Part shown: piece by piece, positions 36,121-45,650 of the stretch
Numbering within the stretch: the stretch's first letter is position 1
How the letters are laid out: each line of letters starts with the position of its first letter
Assembly (NCBI RefSeq): GCF_000316605.1
Contig: NC_019683.1
Location: 1,410,036-1,474,035, forward strand
Source of the DNA: [Leptolyngbya] sp. PCC 7376
Lineage (GTDB): Bacteria > Cyanobacteriota > Cyanobacteriia > Cyanobacteriales > MRBY01
Direction of reading: 5' to 3'
DNA length: 64,000 nt
Made by a program: the position numbers and the translations under genes
Notes under the pieces: model-generated
Seen by the model: the letters and a program-made list of their open reading frames with translations, nothing else
Told to the model about the DNA's origin: nothing
Database searches by the model: none

Positions 36121-37413
36121 ATGTCGAAATCACTATTAGCAGATGCCAGTATTCGTCTAGAAAATGCACTGAAACATGTTGATATCTCTGATGATGCCAT
36201 TGAAAGATTGAAATATCCGAAAACGAGTTTAATGGTATCGATCCCAATTCGGATGGATGATGGCTCGCTCAAAATGTTTCGAGGCTATCGGGTACGGTAT
36301 GACGATACGCGGGGGCCGGGCAAAGGCGGTGTGCGTTATCACCCTAATGTTTCGTTGGATGAGGTGCAATCTTTAGCGTTTTGGATGACATTTAAATGTG
36401 CGCTGTTGGATCTGCCATTTGGTGGAGCGAAAGGGGGCATTACGGTGGATCCAAAGGCTTTATCGAAAGCAGAGCTAGAAAGATTAAGTCGGGGCTATAT
36501 TGAGGCGATCGCCGATTCGATTGGGCCAGACACAGATATCCTCGCGCCGGATGTCTATACCAATGCCATGATTATGGGCTGGATGATGGATCAATACAGC
36601 ATCATTCATCGCCGCATTGTTCCTGGTGTCGTCACGGGCAAACCGCTCTCGATGGGGGGTAGCCAAGGACGAAGTACAGCCACAGCCACCGGTGCATTCC
36701 ACGTTATCAATACGGTCTGCGAAAAATTAGGGCGATCGCCAGAAAAAACGACCGTTGCCGTACAAGGCTTTGGAAATGCAGGCGCAGAAGTCGCCCAACA
36801 ATTGGCCAACATGGGATATAAAGTTGTTGCCGTTAGTGATTCTCGTGGTGGCATTTATGCAGAGCAAGGCTTAGATATCCCTAGTATTCGGCATTATAAA
36901 GTCGAAAATCGTGGCATTAAAGCCGTCTATTGCGAAAATACGCTCTGTAATATTGTTGAGCATAAAGTTTTGACGAATGAAGAACTTTTAACCCTTGATG
37001 TGGATATTTTGATACCCGCTGCCCTTGAAAATCAGATTACCGCTCAAAACGCCCATCAAATTAAAGCAAAGCTAATCTTTGAGGTGGCAAATGGGCCAAT
37101 CACTTCCGAGGCCGATAAAATCCTTGAGCAGAATGACATTATGGTTGTCCCAGATATTTTGACTAATGCTGGCGGTGTCACCGTAAGCCATTTTGAATGG
37201 GTGCAAAACCGCAATGGATTTTACTGGTCAGCAACGGAAGTCAAGCAAAAACTCAAAGAAAAAATGATCCGTGAGGCTGAAAACGTTTGGGAGCTTGCCC
37301 AAACAAAACAACTTTCAATGCGAACAGCTGCCTATACTCACGCTCTAAATCGTTTGGGAGATGCTCTAGATGCGAAGGGTACACGCAATTATTTTGTGGG
37401 CAGTTCATCCTAA
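36121..37413 (+). CDS. gdhA: Glutamate dehydrogenase (Glu/Leu/Phe/Val dehydrogenase family)
   Basis: 430-residue hexameric-type dehydrogenase catalysing 2-oxoglutarate + ammonium + NAD(P)H to glutamate, or the reverse. Substrate-domain motifs GGVRYHPNVSLDEV, PFGGAKGGI (catalytic Lys) and APDVYTN are present, followed by the Rossmann domain TVAVQGFGNAGAEVAQQL and EVANGPITSEAD. In cyanobacteria it is secondary to GS-GOGAT and contributes at high ammonium or late growth. An NtcA-type box precedes it. The nearby Amt-GGDEF gene is 20 kb away and not linked. Confidence 0.95.
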   Translation: MSKSLLADASIRLENALKHVDISDDAIERLKYPKTSLMVSIPIRMDDGSLKMFRGYRVRYDDTRGPGKGGVRYHPNVSLDEVQSLAFWMTFKCALLDLPFGGAKGGITVDPKALSKAELERLSRGYIEAIADSIGPDTDILAPDVYTNAMIMGWMMDQYSIIHRRIVPGVVTGKPLSMGGSQGRSTATATGAFHVINTVCEKLGRSPEKTTVAVQGFGNAGAEVAQQLANMGYKVVAVSDSRGGIYAEQGLDIPSIRHYKVENRGIKAVYCENTLCNIVEHKVLTNEELLTLDVDILIPAALENQITAQNAHQIKAKLIFEVANGPITSEADKILEQNDIMVVPDILTNAGGVTVSHFEWVQNRNGFYWSATEVKQKLKEKMIREAENVWELAQTKQLSMRTAAYTHALNRLGDALDAKGTRNYFVGSSS

Positions 37414-37789
37414 TAAAATGCCATCAAAAGGGCGATCGCCAGATCCTCGATTAAGACCAGCAAAATCTTACGGGGATCATCATCCCCAAGGAAAAAAGAT
37501 TTTGACTCTTTGGACTTTAGCGATATTAAGAAATGCATTGAGATGCCTGACTAAAGTGGTTTAAATCAATCAGTACATTCCCATTTATTCCCTGAGTTTT
37601 AGGGATAATATTATGCAAGGTTGGGATCTTAGCATTTACTTCCCTATCAGCCTTGTTGGGCTTTGCATCACAAAATCTGGGTAAAGCTAGCTAACCGATG
37701 CAAATTGGGCACTCTAGCCCTTACAGCAACAGTTCAAATATCTACTTCAAAGCATTTAAATATATTGGAAAAATTTTCAGCTTTGTACA
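37414..37789. other. Intergenic region with weak hairpin, no gene seen
   Basis: 376 bases between gdhA and the next histidine kinase. A short stem GGGGA/TCCCC around 37473-37491, flanked by the pair AAAATCTT/AAGATTTT, could form a nested hairpin that ends gdhA transcription, but no T-run follows it directly. Short frames here resemble nothing I know. Confidence 0.4.
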
Positions 37790-39649
37790 ATGAATCTCTT
37801 CTCCATCCTCACAAATGCAATTTACGCTCATTTCGCAAAGAAGAGCCATTCAACGACAAAAGTGCACATTAAATTTTCCCTGCTTAAAAATCAATCCATT
37901 AGTAGCAAACTTTTTGCCGCCTATAGCCTCACTTTCATTATGGCGGTACTAGGCATCATCGTTGGTGTGGAAATAGCTAGACGTACTGAGCAGAGGGCGA
38001 TCGCTATTCAAGCGGAAGCACATGAAGACATTGAAACGATCACCCATTTTCAAGCTTCTTTACTCGATTTTTCCTATTGGAAACAGCTATTTTTAAACTC
38101 TTCTAATATTGCCCAAACCGATTTACAGAAATTACAAATATCTCACACCAAACTACAAGAAGACTGGTTGATATTTATCAATTCTGAAGAGTTGGTGGAA
38201 GCAGGAGAAGAATCTTCTGAAAGGATTACAGAAACAGAATCTCTAGTTGCTCTCAGTATCGTTGATGACCATGCTGATGAATTTGAACAATATTTGAAAT
38301 CGTGGGAAATCATTTTACAAAAATCTTCTGAGATCTATTCATCGGAGCAGATAAAGCAGCAGCTTAGACTGATCGAGCAAGGGGATGCCATCAAAAAATT
38401 TGGAGATTTTCTCACAAAAATCCAAGAGCTAGCTGATGCAACAGAAGAAGAAGAAGAAGAGGCAAACTTCTTACTTGAACAGGCATCGAACAGACAGCTG
38501 CAAATCATTATTTTCAGTGCTCTTTTGTCCGGGACTTGTGGGTTGTTACTAATGTATTGGACTAGTCGAGTGTTAATGTCTCCTCTCAAGTCTATGACGT
38601 TGGAAACTCAAAAGGCTATTAATTCCCAAAATTTTGATCTTAAAGTCGACACCTCAATGCAAGATGAAATTGGAACCCTAGCCCACACGTTTAATGCATA
38701 TAGTGATTTCGTAAAAGAGCTTTTGCTTTCTTCTCAGGCGGCAAATCAAAAATTAGAACAGACATTAACAGAACTCCAAAGTGCCCAGATACAAGTCATT
38801 CAAAGTGAAAAGATGTCAAGTCTCGGGCAATTAGTTGCAGGAGTTGCCCATGAAATCAATAATCCGGTCAACTTTGTTCAGGGCAATATTTATCATGTTG
38901 AAACTTACGTCAATGATTTATTAGAAATTCCAGAGTTTTATCAACAGTTTTATCCAGAGCCTCCAGAAGAGATTGAGAGTTTTTTAGAAGATATAGAGAT
39001 GGAATTTGTGCGAGAGGATTTACCCAAAATTCTTAAAGCGATGAGAGTCGGCACTAACCGTATTACAGACATTGTTTTGGCATTACGGAATTTTTCTCGA
39101 ACAGATGACTCCAAACTCAAAAAAATGGATGTGCATGAAGGCATAGAAAATACCTTAATGATTTTGCGTCATCGTACAGATTCAAAAGGCAAGCGTCCAA
39201 AAATTGAAATTGAGAAAAAATATAGTGAGTTACCGCAAATCAATTGTTATCCTGGTCTCCTCAATCAGGTTTTCATGAATCTTTTGGCGAATGCTATTGA
39301 TGCATTAGAGGAAAAGCTTGAAGGACAATCAGAAGAAGAGAAACAAAAGGAAACGCCTCACATTACAATTCGCACAGGTTTAACGCAGGATAATAAATCG
39401 ATTCAGGTGGCGATCGCCGACAATGGTTTAGGAATACCGGACAAAGTACGTAGCCGAATTTTTGACCCTTTCTTTACCACAAAAGAAATTGGTAAAGGGA
39501 CTGGAATGGGCCTCTCAATTAGCTATCAACTGGTAACGGAAAAGCATCAAGGTCAGTTCCGTTGTGAGTCTAAGCCCGGTCAAGGTACTGAAATGATTAT
39601 CGAAATTCCTCTAGCTCTAGGACATGAGTCCGAAGAGAAAAAAGGGTAG
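37790..39649 (+). CDS. HAMP-containing membrane sensor histidine kinase
   Basis: 619 residues from ATG at 37790. Two membrane helices (about 40-65 and 235-255) flank a mostly helical, very acidic extracytoplasmic sensor (with a Glu run near residue 220). A HAMP domain (about 258-310) follows, then coiled coil, H-box [10 protein letters not shown] (His354) and ATPase motifs [31 protein letters not shown] and GTGMGLSIS. It is orphan, with no receiver gene nearby, and shares the kinase core with those at 3 and 32388. Signal unknown. Confidence 0.9.
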   Translation: MNLFSILTNAIYAHFAKKSHSTTKVHIKFSLLKNQSISSKLFAAYSLTFIMAVLGIIVGVEIARRTEQRAIAIQAEAHEDIETITHFQASLLDFSYWKQLFLNSSNIAQTDLQKLQISHTKLQEDWLIFINSEELVEAGEESSERITETESLVALSIVDDHADEFEQYLKSWEIILQKSSEIYSSEQIKQQLRLIEQGDAIKKFGDFLTKIQELADATEEEEEEANFLLEQASNRQLQIIIFSALLSGTCGLLLMYWTSRVLMSPLKSMTLETQKAINSQNFDLKVDTSMQDEIGTLAHTFNAYSDFVKELLLSSQAANQKLEQTLTELQSAQIQVIQSEKMSSLGQLVAGVAHEINNPVNFVQGNIYHVETYVNDLLEIPEFYQQFYPEPPEEIESFLEDIEMEFVREDLPKILKAMRVGTNRITDIVLALRNFSRTDDSKLKKMDVHEGIENTLMILRHRTDSKGKRPKIEIEKKYSELPQINCYPGLLNQVFMNLLANAIDALEEKLEGQSEEEKQKETPHITIRTGLTQDNKSIQVAIADNGLGIPDKVRSRIFDPFFTTKEIGKGTGMGLSISYQLVTEKHQGQFRCESKPGQGTEMIIEIPLALGHESEEKKG

Positions 39650-39687
39650 GGCGATCGCCACCCTTGCATTGGTTTTGAGTTGATGAT

Positions 39688-41298
39688 CTAACTCTCCTGA
39701 AGAATATTGAGGGCGATCGCCTCAGCTACTTTTACGCCATCAATTCCGGCGGAGAGAATACCACCTGCATAGCCAGCACCTTCCCCAGCAGGATATAGAC
39801 CTTGAGTATTAATACTTTGATAATCCTTGCCACGTTTAATGCGAATTGGAGATGATGTTCGCGTTTCCACCCCAGTTAACATCGCCTCATCCATCGCAAA
39901 ACCTTTGATTTTTTTGTCAAAAGCGGGCAATGCTTCTCGAATCGCTTCAATCGCAAAATCTGGTAGCACTTCACTGAGATCTGTTAGTTTTACGCCCGGT
40001 GCATAGGAAGGTTTCACTTTACCCAGTTCTTCAGACGATCGCCCTGACAGAAAATCCCCTACTAATTGACCCGGTGCACTATAATCTCCACCGCCTAATT
40101 CAAAAGCTTTTGATTCAATTTTTCGCTGAAGTTCGATGCCTGCAAGGGGATGCTCAGGATAATCTTCCTCGGGCGTAATGCCCACCACAATTCCAGCATT
40201 GGCATTGCGTTCATTGCGAGAATATTGACTCATGCCATTGGTCACAACCATTCCCGGTTCTGATGCAGCACCAATCACTAAACCGCCGGGACACATACAA
40301 AAGCTGTAAACAGATCGCCCATTTTTGCAATGATGAACTAGTTTATAATCTGCCGCACCAAGGGTTTTATTACCCGCAAATTCGCCATAACGACATTCAT
40401 CGATGAGAGGTTGGGGATGCTCGATGCGAAAACCGATAGAAAAAGGTTTGGGTTCGATATAAACGCCCTGATCAAATAGCATTTCGAAGGTGTCCCGTGC
40501 GCTATGTCCCATCGCCATCACGACATGGGTACTGGGAATAAAGTCACCGTTTTCGAGGGTTACGCCTTTTACTTTGCGGTCTTCGATTTCGACAGTTTTG
40601 ACTTTGCTCTGAAACCGAATTTCACCACCGAGGGATTCGATAGTTGCACGAATTTTTTTGACCACACCGACTAATTTAAATGTGCCAATGTGAGGTTTAG
40701 CAATGTAGAGAATTTCGGGATTTGACCCTGCCTCCACAAATTCTTCTAATACTTTGCGTTTGTAATGTTGGCGATCGCGCACCTGACTGTAGAGTTTGCC
40801 ATCGGAAAATGTCCCTGCTCCACCTTCCCCAAATTGCGCATTGGATTCTGGATTGAACTTGCCACGTTTTTTCCAGAAGGCAAAGGTATCTTTTGTGCGT
40901 TCGTCTACCTGTTTACCCCGCTCTAAGATAATCGGTCGAAAGCCCATCCGCGCCAACATCAGTCCCGCAAACATGCCGCATGGCCCCATACCAATCACAA
41001 TGGGTCGCTCTTCACAACCTTCCGGCGCATGACCCACCATTTTGTAAGCCATATCGGGAGTTTCAATGACATGGGGGTCACGGCGAAAACGCTTTAAGAG
41101 CGATTTATCTTTGTAGGTTTTAATATCAACGACGTAAACCAGAAAAATATTGCGCTTTTTACGAGCATCAAAACTCCGTTTAAAAATCGTGTATTCCAGT
41201 AGCTCGTGGGGTTTTAGCTCCAGCTTCTTGCAAATAGCCTCGGCGATCGCCTCCTCAGAATGATCAAGGGGAAGCTTAATTTCGTTAAGTCGAATCAT
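39688..41298 (-). CDS. FAD-dependent dehydrogenase (COG2509 type)
   Basis: 536-residue NAD(P)/FAD-dependent oxidoreductase. After an N-terminal ~100-residue cap domain come the FAD-binding VIGMGPCGMFAGLMLARMG, the motif QFGEGGAGTFSDGKLYSQ and the closing GLYPAGEGAGYAGGILSAGIDG. Members are widespread, of undefined reaction, possibly polyprenyl or sulfur-related reductases. The first codons overlap a HIP1 site (41241-41250) that served as one breakpoint of the downstream tandem duplication; a relic of this gene's 5' end is found at about 45310-45340. It is divergent from tpsA1. Confidence 0.85.
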   Translation of the reverse strand: MIRLNEIKLPLDHSEEAIAEAICKKLELKPHELLEYTIFKRSFDARKKRNIFLVYVVDIKTYKDKSLLKRFRRDPHVIETPDMAYKMVGHAPEGCEERPIVIGMGPCGMFAGLMLARMGFRPIILERGKQVDERTKDTFAFWKKRGKFNPESNAQFGEGGAGTFSDGKLYSQVRDRQHYKRKVLEEFVEAGSNPEILYIAKPHIGTFKLVGVVKKIRATIESLGGEIRFQSKVKTVEIEDRKVKGVTLENGDFIPSTHVVMAMGHSARDTFEMLFDQGVYIEPKPFSIGFRIEHPQPLIDECRYGEFAGNKTLGAADYKLVHHCKNGRSVYSFCMCPGGLVIGAASEPGMVVTNGMSQYSRNERNANAGIVVGITPEEDYPEHPLAGIELQRKIESKAFELGGGDYSAPGQLVGDFLSGRSSEELGKVKPSYAPGVKLTDLSEVLPDFAIEAIREALPAFDKKIKGFAMDEAMLTGVETRTSSPIRIKRGKDYQSINTQGLYPAGEGAGYAGGILSAGIDGVKVAEAIALNILQES

Positions 41299-41334
41299 GA
41301 TCGCAAGTATCGCATTTCAATGGGCCTCTCAAAT

Positions 41335-41363
41335 TATAAAGATTCCCCATCACAATCTTTATA
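41335..41363. promoter_or_regulatory. Perfect dyad in the FAD-oxidoreductase/tpsA1 divergent region
   Basis: Ten-base perfect inverted repeat TATAAAGATT / AATCTTTATA (41335-41344, 41354-41363) with a nine-base centre, 37 bases upstream of the oxidoreductase start. It may be an operator for a dimeric regulator. The corresponding stretch was deleted from the duplicated region before tpsA2. The rest of this 296-base gap shows nothing I can name. Confidence 0.35.
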
Positions 41364-41594
41364 GGAAATTTACTAGACACGACCCTAAACAGCTTTAGTA
41401 TAAAGCTCCGCTCTCACGTCCCTAACCCTTACCCAAAAAGATATTGAGACTGCCCCAAAACATTAAGATTTCGCGCTCAGGATGCTGTAACTACATGATT
41501 AAGCAAGAAAATATTAGATACAAAGAATGCATTGTAGTGCCTGCTAAAAGACCGCTAGATCCTCTGTATTAACTGACCCGAGGGCGTCACCACT

Positions 41595-44500
41595 ATGACA
41601 ATTCAAGATTCGAAGCAGCCACTGGTACTCTTCCTCCTCACAGGACTAGTGCTTGGGCTGCCACAACAAGTTCTTAGCCAATCCATCACCTCGGCTCCTG
41701 ATGGCACAGGGACAGTCATTAACCATAACGGTGATACCTATCAGATTAATGGCGGGACAAGAGCTGGCCTCAACCTTTTCCATAGCTTCCAAGACTTTGG
41801 TCTCGAACCCAGCGAGGTTGCTAACTTTTTAAGTGATGATTCCATCGATAATATTCTCGGTCGGGTTACTGGCGGCGATCCGAGTATTGTCCAAGGTCTG
41901 CTGCAAGTATCCGGTGGCAACTCCAATCTATTTTTGACGAATCCTGCGGGATGGATTTTTACCGATGACGCAGGTGTAGATGTCTCAGGCAGTTTTGGTG
42001 TAACCACAGCCAACAGAATTGGTTTCAGTAATGGCTTTTTCAATAGCGCTGGTGATAATGATTACGCTGCTTTGAGTGGAAACCCAACCAGTCTGATTTT
42101 TGATAGCACTCAACCCGGCGCTATTTTTAACGGGGCTAATTTAGAGATCGACAATGGTAGTCTTTGGATGGTCGGTGGCTCTGTCATCAGTACCGGAAGT
42201 CTTACTGCTCCCAATGGCACCATTACCCTTGCTGCCGTGCCAGGGGAAAGTCAGGTTCAACTCAGCCATGACAGTATGGTTTTAAGCCTACTCCTTGATG
42301 CCGTTCCCTCTGATACGCTGCCAACAGATGCAGCTAATGGTATCCGTCCGGTGGATTTGCCAAGTTATCTCAATAGCACTGATAGTTTGGGTAATGCGTC
42401 AGAGCTTGAAGTAGATGCGGATGGTAATTTGTGGCTCGTTGGCTCCCAAATGCGTATCGAAGAGGGTGATGTCATTATTGACGATCGCCTCACCGCTCAA
42501 ACTATCAATCTCCTCGCCGCAGAACAAGTCTTATCTACTGAACCAAACTTAGTCACAGGCGATGTCACCGTAGTTCGTTACTCCGGAGCTTCTGACCCCT
42601 TAACCTTTACAGCAATCGATACCACCGTTGAAGATTATCAGACATTTCTTTTTGGGGGCGATCGCGGAACAATTTCCTTCACCGTCAACCCCGATGAAAA
42701 TGGCATCACAAAAATTGGCGATCGCCTGTCCAACCTAGAAGGAACAGGAACCCAAGCAGATGCCATACAAATCATTTCAGAAGGAGATGTTGGTAATTTT
42801 TGGTTAGGTAATACCTTTATTTCCGAAGACACAATCGAACAATATGAAGCGGAATTCGCAGGTTGGCAACCACATCTCACAACTACAGCTGATCTCCTGA
42901 TTTATGCTTGTCTGACAGCCTTTGGTGAAGTAGGCGATCGCCTACTTCAGTACCTTGCAGATACCACAGGAACAGATGTTGCAGCCTCAACAGATTTAAC
43001 AGGAAGCACAGCCCTAGGCGGAGATTGGATTTTAGAAAAAAGTGTCGGGGCGATCGGCACATCACCGCAATTTACAACAGGTACTTTAGCCAACTATCTC
43101 GGCAAATTAGCCATCTTTACAGTCACAGATGGTGCAGATACGGGAGCTGGTTCCCTGAGACAGGCGATTAGTGATGCCAATGGAGCTGCTGGAGCCGATG
43201 AAATTCGTTTTAGCAATGTGCCATTAGTCGATCTAACCTCTGGAGAATTGACCATTACCGATGAATTAACCCTGACAGGAGGAAACAGTAATGTCACAGT
43301 TCAGCGTAATGCAGGAGCTGGTGACTTCCGTATTTTTAATGTAACGGGTGGTGTAACGACAACCTTTGACAACCTAACGATTACCAATGGAGAAACAACA
43401 GGGAATGGTGGTGGCATCAATTCCAATGGCGAAGTCAACCTGACCAATACGACTGTTTCTGGAAATACCAGTAGCGACAGAGGAGGAGGGCTTTATAACA
43501 CCACTCACGCAGTCAATATTATCGATAGCACTATTTCTGGCAATACCAGTTCTGATAATGGCGGAGGAATCTATAATCGCTCAGGCAATATTACAGTGAC
43601 TGACAGTGTCATATCCGGTAACTCCAGTAACCGATATGGTGGTGGCATTCATACGAGGGGCCAAATTGGCGTTACGAATAGCACTATTTCTGGTAATTTT
43701 AGTCGCCGCAATGGAGGAGGACTATATAGCCGCTCAGGCAACATCACAGTAACCGACAGCACCGTATCAGATAATCAAAGTAACAGGCATGGTGGTGGTG
43801 TTTGGGCTAGAAATAGAAATATCACCATAACGAATAGCACTATATCGGGGAATTCTAGTCGACTGTCAGCGGCAGGGACTTATTCCAGTACTTTAATCGT
43901 TACAGATAGTCTCGTTTCTGGAAATACCAGTGGTGATCTCGGAGGAGGACTCTACACCACGGGAAGTGCAACCATTACGAACAGCACCATATCAGGCAAC
44001 TCTAGTTCAAATAAAGGCGGCGGCATTTACTTTAGAAAGAACCTAGATATCACCAACAGTACCCTATCCGGCAATTCCAGCAATCGAGGTGGTGGTATTT
44101 ATTCTAGAGGCGGCGGAACAGTCAATATCACGAATAGTACGATATCTGGAAACTCCAGTACTAACCGAGGTGGTGGTATTTTTGCCCGAGGTAGCGGTGG
44201 TGGAACAATCAACATTCGTAATAGCACGATCGCCCACAACACAGCTGACAACAATGGAGGCGGCATCTTCAGAAATGGAGGTGGATTTGATATTACTAAT
44301 ACGATCATTGCAAATAACACTGCGGCTAATAGCGGCAATGATTTATCTGGAACTTTTACGAGTATCCAAGACAGCTTAATTGGCGATCCTATCGGTGCAA
44401 CGATCACAACGGATCTCAATAACCTGAAAAATGTTGATCCACAACTACTTCCTTTAGGTGACTATGGTGGCGACACACAAACCCATGCTTTCTATCTTGG

Positions 44501-45188
44501 CAGTCCAGTTCATAATGCAGGAAATGATGCCTTAGCTGCGGCTTTAGTCACAGACCAACGGGGAGCAAATCGTTTCAATGGCACTGTTGATATCGGAGCA
44601 TTTGAATCCCAAGGCTATAGTCTGACCACTGTGACAGGACATGGCCAAGTCGCCCTAGTCAATAAGACTTTTGACACTGCCTTATCCGCCCAAATCACAG
44701 AAAACTTCGTCCATACTGCAATTCCAGTTGAGAATGTACCTATCATTTTTAATGCAAATCATGGGAATACTGGAGCATCAGGCAGTCCGGGCGGTAGTGT
44801 TTTGACAGATGCGGATGGTCTTGCGACAGCGGCTAATATGTTCACAGCTAATGCGATCGCAGGTGATTTTACAGTTACAGCCAGTAGCCCTAATTTAAGT
44901 TCTGCAATATTCAACTTAACCAATCTCCCTATACCTGAGTCTCCAAATTCCCCTGAATCTCCGAGTGAACCAAACGTACCTGATGTGCAAAATATTTGGC
45001 CTGATCCTGTCGAAAGAACAGAAGAGATCACTGATAATTTCATCGGAGCTGACTGCCAAACTATCCCTGCCGTCGAGGTTACAGATGAAGCAGAAAAACT
45101 CGATGAACAACTCGATGAAGAAATCAAAAAAGATCAGGATGATGCTTTGGGTAAACTTGAGCAAGATTGTAGCTTGAGCCTACGCTAG
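41595..45188 (+). CDS. Two-partner-secretion exoprotein (FHA N-domain, DUF4347, beta-helix repeats), copy 1
   Basis: 1197-residue secreted TpsA protein. Signal peptide ends near QVLSQ (about residue 29); the TPS/filamentous-haemagglutinin secretion domain (about 30-315) has NLFLTNPAGWIF and VSGSFGVTTANRIGFS. A DUF4347 domain (about 338-500; LLIYACLTAFGEVGDR, GTDVAAS, ALGGDWILE) follows, then some twelve beta-helix coils of the pattern ITNSTISGNSS-xxx-GGGIY (about 560-920), an Ig-like Big_1 domain (about 1000-1110), a Pro-rich linker and a tail with two Cys. Such proteins are adhesins or matrix components at the cell surface. Partner pore is TpsB at 49033. The first 300 codons are nearly the same as in copy 2. 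Confidence 0.9.
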   Translation: MTIQDSKQPLVLFLLTGLVLGLPQQVLSQSITSAPDGTGTVINHNGDTYQINGGTRAGLNLFHSFQDFGLEPSEVANFLSDDSIDNILGRVTGGDPSIVQGLLQVSGGNSNLFLTNPAGWIFTDDAGVDVSGSFGVTTANRIGFSNGFFNSAGDNDYAALSGNPTSLIFDSTQPGAIFNGANLEIDNGSLWMVGGSVISTGSLTAPNGTITLAAVPGESQVQLSHDSMVLSLLLDAVPSDTLPTDAANGIRPVDLPSYLNSTDSLGNASELEVDADGNLWLVGSQMRIEEGDVIIDDRLTAQTINLLAAEQVLSTEPNLVTGDVTVVRYSGASDPLTFTAIDTTVEDYQTFLFGGDRGTISFTVNPDENGITKIGDRLSNLEGTGTQADAIQIISEGDVGNFWLGNTFISEDTIEQYEAEFAGWQPHLTTTADLLIYACLTAFGEVGDRLLQYLADTTGTDVAASTDLTGSTALGGDWILEKSVGAIGTSPQFTTGTLANYLGKLAIFTVTDGADTGAGSLRQAISDANGAAGADEIRFSNVPLVDLTSGELTITDELTLTGGNSNVTVQRNAGAGDFRIFNVTGGVTTTFDNLTITNGETTGNGGGINSNGEVNLTNTTVSGNTSSDRGGGLYNTTHAVNIIDSTISGNTSSDNGGGIYNRSGNITVTDSVISGNSSNRYGGGIHTRGQIGVTNSTISGNFSRRNGGGLYSRSGNITVTDSTVSDNQSNRHGGGVWARNRNITITNSTISGNSSRLSAAGTYSSTLIVTDSLVSGNTSGDLGGGLYTTGSATITNSTISGNSSSNKGGGIYFRKNLDITNSTLSGNSSNRGGGIYSRGGGTVNITNSTISGNSSTNRGGGIFARGSGGGTINIRNSTIAHNTADNNGGGIFRNGGGFDITNTIIANNTAANSGNDLSGTFTSIQDSLIGDPIGATITTDLNNLKNVDPQLLPLGDYGGDTQTHAFYLGSPVHNAGNDALAAALVTDQRGANRFNGTVDIGAFESQGYSLTTVTGHGQVALVNKTFDTALSAQITENFVHTAIPVENVPIIFNANHGNTGASGSPGGSVLTDADGLATAANMFTANAIAGDFTVTASSPNLSSAIFNLTNLPIPESPNSPESPSEPNVPDVQNIWPDPVERTEEITDNFIGADCQTIPAVEVTDEAEKLDEQLDEEIKKDQDDALGKLEQDCSLSLR
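41781..42480 (+). repeat. 700-bp perfect direct repeat, copy A (in tpsA1)
   Basis: By line-by-line comparison this stretch is identical to 45837-46536 (offset 4056) without a single mismatch, while the 186 bases upstream inside the two genes differ at about 22 sites. The right end stops at a HIP1-like site (GACGATCGCC here, GGCGATCGCC in the other copy). The pattern points to recent gene conversion between tpsA1 and tpsA2. Confidence 0.92.
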
Positions 45189-45246
45189 TGTGATTTTTTC
45201 TGTTGCTAGTAATGCATCATTTCTCTACAAGAAGCGTAAGTTTTTT

Positions 45247-45402
45247 ATGGCTATTAATCAGATTGCCCTCACGACTTTGATTCTCTGGAGTGTCTTTACT
45301 CCCTTTGTGGCGATCGCCTCCTCAGAATGCTCAAGGGAAAGCCTCACTCTTCCGTCACTAACCCTTGCCTCAGAGGATACCGGGATAGCTCCAAAACCTT
45401 AA
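45247..45402 (+). pseudogene. tpsB 5' remnant fused to oxidoreductase upstream DNA
   Basis: A 52-codon frame starts MAINQIALTTLILWSVFTPF, matching the signal peptide of TpsB at 49033 (ATLILYGSFTPFVAIAQ region), and the DNA up to the HIP1 site at 45310-45319 is close to that of tpsB. Past the HIP1 site the DNA is instead that of the FAD-oxidoreductase 5' end (TCCTCAGAATG-TCAAGGG) and, after a deletion, the tpsA1 upstream region. It is a duplication junction. It could still make a tiny exported peptide, but there is no sign of selection for it. Confidence 0.75.
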
Positions 45403-45650
45403 GATTCCGTGATCAAGATGCTGAAACTACATGATCAAACCGAAAATAGTAGATGTAGAAAATGCATCAGAAAATAATTAGTTTCTGTAGCCGTCGGGTT
45501 CCAAGAGTCTGTAGCTGACCGTTTTTACGCTCTTAAAACTCAACGTGTCTGAAAAGACATGACCAAAAGTGACTTTTTGGGTATTTTTTCTACCAAAATT
45601 TCGGGAGATAGTGAATTTGCCGCATTAACTGACCTGAGGCAGTCACCGCC

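Noticed and set aside
43480-44340. Repeats in tpsA1 as a CRISPR array
   Set aside because: The repeats are in frame, of variable length and encode beta-helix coils; there are no constant repeats with unique spacers.
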